This document shows, piece by piece, positions 35,490 through 44,044 of a stretch of 45,273 bases of DNA. The notes below the pieces were generated by a model, which saw only the letters and a list, made by a program, of their open reading frames with translations, had not been told where the DNA came from and did no database searches. The translations under genes and the position numbers were made by a program. This DNA is from Arsenophonus sp046530785 (GTDB lineage: Bacteria > Pseudomonadota > Gammaproteobacteria > Enterobacterales > Enterobacteriaceae). Where the stretch lies: assembly GCA_046530785.1 (NCBI GenBank), contig JBHEQT010000041.1, positions 1 through 45,273 of the forward strand, in the 5' to 3' direction. The first letter of the stretch is position 1. Each line of letters opens with the position of its first letter.

Positions 35490-36556
35490 TTTAGCATGTA
35501 CTAAAATTTGTTTATACAAATTTAAATCTTAATATATGTATCATTAATAAATATTTTTCAGATAAAAGAGAATTTTATAAAAATTTAACGTAATCATTCT
35601 AAATGAATAATCGTTTATTCTATTTTAAAAAAACAATATAGATTTAAAAGTACTTTTAATGGAGTTTATATAATGAAGAAAATTTCAGTAAAAACTTCTA
35701 CTTTCTATTTTTGTAATAAATATAGTTTCTTCAATCTTTAATATTGGATCTAATCTTATATATCTTATCCTATTAACCAAAATTTTGTAAATCTTTAGTT
35801 AAGAGCTTTAGATTTATTAAATAGAAAATTTATTAAAATATTATAAATAATATTTTTCATTTATGATAAAAATCATAAATCAATTTCTTTGTAAGAATAG
35901 TTTACCAAATATTATAATTTATTATTAATTTAATTTAGAGTTGTTGTTGTTAATTTATGCGTTAAAAACAAACTATTCAGATAAACTAAATAAAAATTTT
36001 CACATTTTAATAAAATGGTATTAGTTTAATCGAGATTAATTATTGCTAAATAAATATAGTAATACTTTTTAACAACTAAAGTTTGGTAAGATACTTACCC
36101 TCTTTTGTAGAAAAGTAATTCTACTATATTATCTATTCTATACACAAATAACTTTAGTATTTTTATATTATATAAGTTACTCTAAATCTTTTAGAAACAA
36201 ATTGTTAGATTTTATCTTTAAAGTTAATCTATAAAATAGATGAAATTTTCAAAAATCCTATATTTATATAGATAAAGAATATTATATTCGATATTTTATA
36301 AATATCAACTTACTTGAAATTTTAAAAAAAATTAATATTTTATTTCTTAAATGTTAATCTTATTAGCTATTTAACTTATAAATTAACTATTCATTATAAA
36401 GTTACCATAAAACATATTAGAAATATATCTAGCTTAAACGATTTATCAAAATTCTACAAATTTTAAAAATCTAAGATAATTTATTAAAATAGTTCAATAA
36501 TATACCATATAAATACTATTTTGGAATATTATATAATTCTGTTTATATTTTTTAAA

Positions 36557-36585
36557 TAAAGTATATTATTAAATAATATACTTTA
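36557..36585. repeat. Perfect inverted repeat, 14-bp arms, 1-nt spacer
   Basis: The arms at 36557-36570 and 36572-36585 pair exactly around A 36571. The core matches that of the repeat at 2057-2087 (ATTATT-A-AATAAT). Confidence 0.8.
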
Positions 36586-37250
36586 ATGACACTGGATAAT
36601 GATTTGAATTTTATCAAAACAATAAAGAAAATTATTTTGACTTTCTACTATATTAGTAAAGTTATCAACCATTTACTAGTTCGATTAATAGATATAATTT
36701 TAATGTAATTGGAATTCATCAACTTTAGTATTTTAAATAGATGGAAATGATAGTTCTTTTTTTACATTTAAACTACTAATTATTATTAACTAAATTTATA
36801 TAAGTATTTTTTATTTATTCCTATCAACAAAAATTTATTTTTTACAAATATAAATTATTTTATAAAATACATAATAATTATTAACTTTTAATATTAACTA
36901 ACTATTATGTTTTTAATAATTATTAAAAATATAATAGAGATATTTATTTGGTTAAAAATAATTTTAGATGAACATTTTATATTTTTACAAAATAATATAA
37001 AGAATATCGTTTTTATTATTTATCTATATCAATCTAAAACTAGCATTTTAGAAATTATCAATTTTTAACATTTCTCAATTAAGTTTAATGTTATTAGTAA
37101 TATATAAATTCATTATAAAGGTCAATAATTTATAAAAAATTATTTTTCTTAAATTATATACTATGGAACATTTTATTGAAATAACAAGTATAAAGAAATT
37201 TTTTATATTTTAATAGAATTAAAATAGGAACTCATATTTAGAATTAAATT

Positions 37251-37289
37251 AAAAGCGCATAAATTTTATTATCTTCTCTATGCACTTTT
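37251..37289 (-). terminator. Likely intrinsic terminator of pckA
   Basis: About 30 bases beyond the pckA stop, the - strand transcript can form an 11-bp stem, AAAAGTGCATA with TATGCGCTTTT, loop 17 bases. One pair is U-G on the - strand RNA but would be a C-A mismatch on the + strand RNA, so the structure favours the pckA direction. The 3' arm ends in TTTT, followed by AATTTAATT. Confidence 0.6.
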
Positions 37290-37318
37290 ATCTTGTTATT
37301 AGTAACCATTGTTCAATG

Positions 37319-38941
37319 TTATAATTCAGGACCTGCTTTTACAAGATCCGCACCAAATTGGGTATCAGTATATTTTTTAAAATTATTAATAAATCGATTA
37401 GCTAATTTTTTTGCTTTAACTTCCCATTGGGTATTATCTGTATAAGTATGACGAGGATCTAAAATATTATTATCAATTCCCGGTAAATTAATAGGTATAG
37501 CTAAATTAAAAACCGGTAAATTTATAGTTTCTGCTTTATCTATTTCCCCATTAAAAATCAAATCGATAATTACACGAGTATCCTTGATTGAAATACGTTT
37601 TCCTGTTCCATCCCAACCTGTATTAACTAGATAAGCTTTTGTACCAACAGATTTCATTCTTTTACTTAATACTTCAGCATATTTAGTGGGGTGTAATGTC
37701 AAAAAAGCAGCCCCAAAACATGCTGAAAAAGTTGGTGTTTTTTTAGTAATCCCTCGTTCTGTACCCGCTAATTTAGCAGTAAAACCTGATAAAAAGTGAT
37801 ATTCAGTTTGTTCATGCGTCAAGCAAGATAAAGGAGGAAAAACACCAAAAGCATCGGCTGTTAAAAAAATAACTCTCATCGCATGACCTGCTTTAGAAAT
37901 TGGTTTAACAATATTTTTAATATGGTAAATAGGATAAGAAACTCGAGTGTTTTCTGTTTTTGTTTGATCATTAAAATCAATAGAACCATCAGATAAAACA
38001 AAAACATTTTCTAATAATGCATCACGTTTTATCGCCCGATAAATATCAGGCTCTATTGATTTAGACAAATTTATTGTTTTAGCATAACAACCGCCTTCAA
38101 AATTGAAGATACCATCATCATCCCATCCATGCTCATCATCACCAATTAATTTACGTTCAGGATCAGTGGAAAGGCTTGTTTTTCCTGTACCAGATAAACC
38201 AAAGAAAATAGCTACATCCCCTTTTTCACCAACATTGGCTGAACAATGCATCGAAGCAATTCCTTTTAATGGCAGAAAATAATTCATAACTGAAAATAAT
38301 CCTTTCTTCATTTCACCGCCATACCAAGTACCTATAATAAGTTGTATTCGAGAAGTCAAATTAAACGCTACACAAATTTCTGAGTTTAAACCCTGATCCT
38401 GCCAGTTAGGGTTAGTACATTTTGCAGCGTTCATTACAATAAAATCTGGTTGAAAATTAATCAACTCTTTTTTAGTGGGTCGAATAAACATATTTTTGAC
38501 AAAATGTGCCTGCCAAGCTACTTCAGTAATGAAACGTACTTTCAAACGACTTTCTGTATTTGCACCACAAAAAGCATCTATAATAAATAAACGCTTACCT
38601 GACAATTGGTTAGTTACTAAACTTATTAATGATTTCCAAACTGAATCGGTTATCGGTTTATTATTGCTTCCACCTTCACCTTGATCTGACCACCAAACGG
38701 TATCCATAGAAATATTATCACGAACAATATATTTATCTTTTGGTGATCTACCTGTAAAAATACCAGTATCAACCGCCACTGCGCCTAAGTTAGTTTCAAT
38801 ACCAACTTCATAATCTTTTAAAAAAGATTTTGTTTCTTCTGTAAATAATTGTTCATATTCTGGGTTATAAATAATTTCTGTAACTTTATGAATACCATAT
38901 ATAGCCATCTCTTCTGAAGTAATCTTTTTTTTTTCAATCAT
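37319..38941 (-). CDS. pckA: Phosphoenolpyruvate carboxykinase (ATP) PckA
   Basis: PckA converts oxaloacetate and ATP to phosphoenolpyruvate, CO2 and ADP, the entry to gluconeogenesis from C4 acids and amino acids. At 540 residues it equals E. coli PckA in length and numbering. Catalytic and ligand residues are kept: R65 (TGRSPKDKY), Y207, K212/K213 (YGGEMKKG), H232, the P-loop GLSGTGKTS (248-256, K254, T255), Mg/Mn ligand D269 in GDDEHGWDDD, and R333 (NTRVSYP). The only change in the P-loop region is Ser for the second Thr (256), a mild one. The start ATG at 38941 follows TAGGAG (revcomp of 38951-38956) by nine bases, an ideal site. A terminator-like hairpin follows the stop. Neighbours known from E. 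coli (yhgE, hslO, envZ) are missing. Confidence 0.98.
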   Translation of the reverse strand: MIEKKKITSEEMAIYGIHKVTEIIYNPEYEQLFTEETKSFLKDYEVGIETNLGAVAVDTGIFTGRSPKDKYIVRDNISMDTVWWSDQGEGGSNNKPITDSVWKSLISLVTNQLSGKRLFIIDAFCGANTESRLKVRFITEVAWQAHFVKNMFIRPTKKELINFQPDFIVMNAAKCTNPNWQDQGLNSEICVAFNLTSRIQLIIGTWYGGEMKKGLFSVMNYFLPLKGIASMHCSANVGEKGDVAIFFGLSGTGKTSLSTDPERKLIGDDEHGWDDDGIFNFEGGCYAKTINLSKSIEPDIYRAIKRDALLENVFVLSDGSIDFNDQTKTENTRVSYPIYHIKNIVKPISKAGHAMRVIFLTADAFGVFPPLSCLTHEQTEYHFLSGFTAKLAGTERGITKKTPTFSACFGAAFLTLHPTKYAEVLSKRMKSVGTKAYLVNTGWDGTGKRISIKDTRVIIDLIFNGEIDKAETINLPVFNLAIPINLPGIDNNILDPRHTYTDNTQWEVKAKKLANRFINNFKKYTDTQFGADLVKAGPEL

Positions 38942-39666
38942 TAATTTAGTCTCCTAAATAAACTCTATCTTTAATTAGAATATATCAAAAAATTTTACTC
39001 GAATTAATAGAGATAAAATCAATAGATTTCATTTAAACTATTTTAAAATAAACACACTATAGGAGTAATGATCGGAAGTATATTAAAAAATTATTTATAT
39101 CTTTCATATTATGAAACAAATAAATTATAAGAAGACTTAAAATGAATCTGTCATTTTAAAATTCATCTCAATTCTCCTATATTTCTCTTATATAAAAGAG
39201 TAGTCAATTCATGAAATTCAGATTAATATTAATTTTTTGATTATACAATATATCCTATATCTTTTTCATGAAGAAGAACGAAATATGTTTCACAATACTT
39301 TTAAAAATTACAATGAAAATCGATTGAGTGTAGATTTTCATAATCTTAATTTTTTTATTATAATAAATAAGAAAAAATTTTTCTTACAAGAATAAATATT
39401 CTCCCCCATCGAATTAATTGAATCGATTAATTATATTAAATAAAAAACTAATGTTAATTTTTAATATTTAAAAAGATAATATTTTCGATAATATTTAATC
39501 AGAAAATGAACTCTACTATTATTTCACTTGAGTAAATAAATAAAACGTATTTATAAGTTTCTTGATTGTTGATAATTATCAGTATCGGATTATTTCAATG
39601 TCGAATTGTTTTTTATATTAAAAATAATTATACTTTTTACCGTTTATTTCTGTAGACGTGATTACA

Positions 39667-39684
39667 GGTTATCCTTGGATAACC
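39667..39684. terminator. Orphan G-C-containing hairpin, terminator-like
   Basis: The perfect 8-bp stem GGTTATCC/GGATAACC with a 2-base loop is followed on the + strand by ATTTATTTTAA. Its G-C content is unusual in this surrounding. It may be what remains of a terminator in the lost pckA-nudE gene block. Confidence 0.3.
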
Positions 39685-40346
39685 ATTTATTTTAACGCTT
39701 AATTAATTAGTATCTTAATTATTATTAATATGAGCACAATAACCTCTTATTCTTGATAATCTTTTATTTTTTACAAAATAACTGTATTTAGCTAAATTCT
39801 TGAGTTTGTATTCAACTATTAATATCAAATTTTAAAATTACTATTAATAAATAAATAATTATTCAAATAATAATTAGAATACCATTTATTGGTGTAGATA
39901 CTTATACTTATAAGTATCCTAGTAATCAAAATTAGTTCACTAAGATACTATTATCTTGAAATAAAATTTTGAAATTAGTTATGTTGAATAACATTTTCTA
40001 TCTTTTCTAAAGTTTTTATTAAAATCATTTATTTAAGTTTGAATACTTAAATATAATTAGATTATATTTGTTTTTCTTATTATAAAGACATCTGAATTAA
40101 CTTTATTAATTACTCACTGGTTCTCTACAAATAATCCTAAACCTTTCTTTATTAAGAATACATCTTATATTTATGTATAATATTTTTTCTTAAAAGATAC
40201 CTATAATTAATCTTTAATAATTAATTTTAAGTTAATTCATCATTTTCTCATATTAATCTATATAGGATAGTTAATGATTTTATTTGATTTGCTTTGTTAC
40301 GCATTATAGGGAATTTCCTCTCTTAATTATTTTAAAGGAAAATCGT

Positions 40347-40397
40347 ATGAATTTTATAAAAAACAGTAGTCTATCTCCCTTTATTTTAAGGGGATGA
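40347..40397 (+). other. 16-codon frame with Shine-Dalgarno and terminal hairpin
   Basis: AAGGA (40335-40339) lies seven bases before ATG 40347. The frame reads MNFIKNSSLSPFILRG and stops at TGA 40395-40397. A G-C-containing hairpin with one bulged T (40373-40381 with 40388-40395) overlaps the end. It may be a relic start of a lost gene. I do not recognise it. Confidence 0.15.
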
Positions 40398-41030
40398 AAT
40401 CAAATCCTATATTTTATATTCTATTTATTAATTCAAACTTTCTTGTAAGAGAAGGTAATGTTGAAAACAATAGTAACAAACAATATTAGCGAATATTTTT
40501 AATCGTAATTTACTTTATATGGTGTGAATAATAATATCAAATAATTTTATGATATTAAATCTATTATTAAAACTAAATTTTTATAGAAAAGAGAATATAA
40601 AATAGCGTAAAATAATATAAAAATTAGTTTTACTATCTAAAATATTGATGAACTTAATAAACTTTTGTATCCATAAATAATTTATGGTAATGATTCTTTT
40701 TATTTCAAAAAGAATATAGATAAAATCTCTTATAATTTTTATATTTCTTATCATTTTATAGTGTATATTAAAAAATTAATATAGGAAAATACATTAAAGC
40801 TAAATAGAAAATTATTTCTCTCAATAATAATTATCAAATATATTAATGATGAACTTAATAATAATGACTTTCCTTTTTATAAATAAAATAAATACAAAAA
40901 TGACTAACTAATTAAAGTAATAAATTTAAAACAGTTAAATTTATTTTTATAGATTTAAAAAAATAAATATGTGTGAGAAATAAAATCCTTTCAGAAATTT
41001 TGTAATAAGGTAATTATTATTCTAATTTTC

Positions 41031-41084
41031 TTTGTTAATACTAATAATAATTAGTTATAACTAATTATTATTAGTATTAACAAA
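41031..41084. repeat. Perfect 54-bp palindrome upstream of nudE
   Basis: The two 27-bp arms (41031-41057 and 41058-41084) are exact reverse complements with no spacer; the arm begins TTTGTTAATACTAATAATAA. It lies about 205 bases upstream of nudE. By chance a match of this length would be exceedingly rare even at this base composition. It could extrude as a cruciform or form a strong RNA hairpin. Confidence 0.95.
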
Positions 41085-41094
41085 TGGTAGTTTA

Positions 41095-41130
41095 TTTATT
41101 TAAAATATTTTAATAATTATTTTAAATAAA
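41095..41130. repeat. Perfect inverted repeat, 13-bp arms, 10-nt loop
   Basis: The arms at 41095-41107 and 41118-41130 pair exactly. It starts ten bases after the 54-bp palindrome, so the nudE upstream region carries two strong hairpins in tandem. Confidence 0.75.
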
Positions 41131-41289
41131 ATATCCGTAATAATAACCATACTTTTGATAAATTTATTGATTTATTATCACATAGATAATTAAATTAGGA
41201 TGAAATTAATTTCAGAAAAGGAATTTTTTTCTTTTTTATAATATAAAAATTAATAATTTATTTAAAAAATTTTATCTGGATAAGATTAT

Positions 41290-41841
41290 ATGAAACAAAT
41301 CGCAAAACCTAAGATACTAAATATAAAAAATATAGCTGAATCTAGACTTTTTCGTATCGAATCTATTAATCTTGAATTTAGTAATGGAGTTAATCGTATT
41401 TATGAGAGAGTACAGCCAAGAATAAAGGAATCGGTAATGATTATTCCTATTATTGATAACGAACTAATTTTAATTCGCGAATATTCTGTTGGTATTGAGG
41501 AGTATGAATTAAACTTTCCTAAGGGAGCAATTAATAAAGGAGAAACTGCTACAGAAGCTGCTATAAGAGAATTGAAAGAGGAAATTGGTTATGGAACAAA
41601 ACATGTTGAATTACTAGCAGAGCTAACAATATTGTCTTCCTATTTTTCCAGCAATATGAATATATTTATTGCACAAAATCTTTATAAAGAAAAACTAAAA
41701 GGTGATGAACCAGAACCGTTAGAACAAATTCGCTGGTCAGTTGATAACATGATACAACTCCTTGATGTTAAAAACTTTAATGAAGCAAGAAATATTAGCG
41801 CGTTATTTTATGCTCAACGTTATTTTAAAAAGATTCTCTAA
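41290..41841 (+). CDS. nudE: ADP compounds hydrolase NudE (Nudix family)
   Basis: NudE hydrolyses ADP-ribose, NADH and diadenosine polyphosphates at the pyrophosphate bond, in the cytosol, using divalent metal. At 183 residues it matches E. coli NudE (186) along its length, including LEFSNGV near 28-34 and DFNEARN-SALF-like residues at the C-terminus (NFNEARNISALF). The Nudix box G-x5-E-x7-REUxEExGU is complete at residues 79-101: G79, E85, R93, E94, E97, E98, G100. The start is ATG 41290, aligned with the E. coli N-terminus; only a weak TGGA lies about ten bases upstream. It follows pckA in the opposite orientation, as in E. coli after loss of the igaA-hslO block. Two hairpins lie upstream, and a possible A+T-only terminator follows. 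Confidence 0.95.
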   Translation: MKQIAKPKILNIKNIAESRLFRIESINLEFSNGVNRIYERVQPRIKESVMIIPIIDNELILIREYSVGIEEYELNFPKGAINKGETATEAAIRELKEEIGYGTKHVELLAELTILSSYFSSNMNIFIAQNLYKEKLKGDEPEPLEQIRWSVDNMIQLLDVKNFNEARNISALFYAQRYFKKIL

Positions 41842-41896
41842 TCTCTCAAAATTTAATCCTAATTTTGTAAAATAGAATGGAATTCATTCAATAATT

Positions 41897-41927
41897 ATAA
41901 TTTTAAAAATAAAAATTTTAAAATTAT
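41897..41927 (+). terminator. Possible terminator of nudE
   Basis: ATAATTTTAAAA (41897-41908) and TTTTAAAATTAT (41916-41927) form a perfect 12-bp stem with a 7-base loop, starting about 55 bases after the nudE stop. There are no G-C pairs and only a broken T-run afterwards (GACTCTTTATCT), so function is uncertain. Confidence 0.3.
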
Positions 41928-43404
41928 TGACTCTTTATCTATAGTTAAAAAACAGTAAAACTACTATCTATTCTTTAAATAGATATATTTTATTTATATT
42001 CACTTCATTCAATAAACATTAAATACTTATATTTATTGAATTATTTACTTTCATTCATTTCAATATAAATGAAAGTAATTTCATTAAGGAATAAACTTCT
42101 TATTAATAATAAGAATTAATAAGAAGCTTTAAAAAAGATCAATTTAGATTAATTGAAGCATCCTATTCTTCTACCTACCCAATCAAAATTTACTAATTAA
42201 TACACAGATTGAATTGCATTTGTTATTATAAAAAGTTTTATTTAAATGGGTAGATCAATACTATTTTGGATATTAGATAAAATAGATATCTTTAGAAAAA
42301 TTAATTATTCTTCTCTTTCCAACAGGATTTTTAGTTTAAAATCCTTCCAAACGGGAGCCCACCGTTCCTCCCCCATCCGATTCAATCTAATTCCTCATAA
42401 ATATTAATTATTGTTATATCATTAATTAAAAAAATTAAAGTTTTATATTAAAATATCATATATGAAATATCTCTTTTGTTCAATAGTTATGAAAATATTA
42501 CTATTAACATCCATTCTTATTTAAGATTTACTCAATGTTTTCATTATAAAGTTATCTAAATTTTTAATTAATTTATATTTATTTCTTTAATTCTTTGTTA
42601 ATTATTATAAATAACGGATATATCTCCTACCGCTATTAAAAGATAACTTTTATATTTAATCTTTAAATAATTAGTTAAAGATTGGAGAGATTTAACTAAT
42701 TAAAAAACAAAAGATATATTAGATAACTACTATTAAACAAATAAGAGAATAGTCTTAAACTATTTGTATAATAGTAAATTATGAAGTATCTAATATAAAT
42801 AAAGTCGTTCGATCAATTTTTCTTTCAAAAAGATAAATATTCTAGATAAATATCCAAATATAATCCAACATGAATAAAGTTTAACGTATCATCAAAAATA
42901 TTTTATGATGACCTTGATACTATCAAAAGTAATTAGATTTTGCTTATTTTTAGTAGAAAAATTTTAGATTATCAGTTGAAATTTTCTTCAATATCCAATT
43001 TAATAATAAGAATATTTATTTTAATGATAATATTGATGTTAATGTCTTATCTAATATTTTAATATAAAGTAAAAGTTTATATTAAAAGAATATATATATT
43101 AACCAATTTATTATTCGATTAAATTTTAATTTTTAAGAATAAAATTTGCTAAGCAATGTGTACTAATATCATCCATTTAGTAGATTGAGAAAAATAAAAA
43201 TATGATTTTTAGAATTTAAACCCAACTGATAACTATTTTAATCGATTGTATATAAATTAACTTTTCTTCTTTTAACTATTTTAACTGCTTTATTCTTTTA
43301 TATATTAACAATCATTAGAAGTTTTCTTATGTGAATAAGAAAACGTTACTTACCCTTTCTCCACTTAACAAAATATTATTTGAAATAATAATGTCAGTTC
43401 GATT

Positions 43405-43440
43405 TTATTAATCAAAATAATTTCATATTTTGATTAATAA
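43405..43440 (+). repeat. Perfect inverted repeat, 14-bp arms, 8-nt loop
   Basis: TTATTAATCAAAAT and its reverse complement flank AATTTCAT and are followed by TTTTA. It is terminator-like in form but has no gene upstream. Confidence 0.75.
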
Positions 43441-43544
43441 TTTTATAAGTAGATTTTTAATATTTTTAATAACGTTATTTAACATATTGAAGATAATTTT
43501 ATTCCTATGTTCAAAAATTTTCTATTCATAAAGAAAATATTAGA

Positions 43545-43572
43545 TACATGTAATTTAATTAAATTACATGTA
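43545..43572. repeat. Perfect 28-bp palindrome
   Basis: TACATGTAATTTAA is followed directly by its reverse complement, centred on TTAA. Gene-free DNA. Confidence 0.85.
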
Positions 43573-44002
43573 ACAGTATTTAATCTGTTTTTACAGATGA
43601 TTTTATCATCTTATTTATAATTAGCTTTACAAGGAGAATTCCATTATAATCGTATAAATATGGTTTATAGTATTTAAATATTTTTCAAAAAACTAAAAAT
43701 TTTCAGTACATAATAAAAGCAATAAATTTTTTATATTTTTATATATTCTCGTGAAATATTTACTTTTCTTAAAATTTATTCGAAGAATAATCTTTCAAAG
43801 ATTCATCATTATTTTATAGAAAGGATAATAAAAAGTTAAAGATATTTAAGTAAATTTTACAATTATAGCATTTCACTTAAATTTAATTCGTCGATTGATA
43901 TTCAAAATCAACATAATTATATGAATTTATAATATTCATGTTATTTCTCAATATTTTTTAAATAGAATTTTAAAACTTATAACATTTTTGGACGTGAATT
44001 AT

Positions 44003-44044
44003 TTAATTCTAAAACTAAAAATATATTTTTAGTTTTAGAATTAA
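44003..44044. repeat. Perfect 42-bp palindrome
   Basis: The 21-bp arms (44003-44023 and 44024-44044) are exact reverse complements with no spacer; the arm begins TTAATTCTAAAACTAAAAAT. It lies 2.2 kb downstream of nudE in gene-free DNA. Confidence 0.93.

Larger units (their letters stand above)
35327..37318. other. Gene-free region between pitA and pckA
   Basis: About 2 kb holding the pitA upstream region and the pckA downstream region. It contains a 34-bp perfect palindrome (35456-35489), a smaller hairpin (AAATTTGT-TTAT-ACAAATTT, 35504-35523), inverted repeats at 36557-36585 and 36910-36929, and a likely pckA terminator (37251-37289). No coding remnant is recognisable, although in E. coli roughly 100 kb of genes separate pitA and pckA. 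Confidence 0.7.
38942..41289. other. Gene-free region between pckA and nudE
   Basis: About 2.35 kb where E. coli carries yhgE, hslO, hslR, yrfG and igaA; no trace is readable. It contains a G-C-containing hairpin GGTTATCC-TT-GGATAACC (39667-39684) followed by a T-rich stretch, hairpins at 39897-39918, 40030-40053, 40671-40687 and 40693-40715, a 16-codon frame with Shine-Dalgarno (40347), the C-rich spot CTCCCCCATC (39401-39410), a 54-bp palindrome (41031-41084) and an adjacent hairpin (41095-41130). Confidence 0.7.

Noticed and set aside
38475..38684. 69-codon + strand frame within pckA
   Set aside because: Antisense shadow of pckA, whose catalytic residues lie on the other strand.
43631..43636. 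AAGGAG Shine-Dalgarno-like site
   Set aside because: No ATG, GTG or TTG at a usable distance; the similar AAGGAG near 7491 has none either. Without a frame neither supports a gene.
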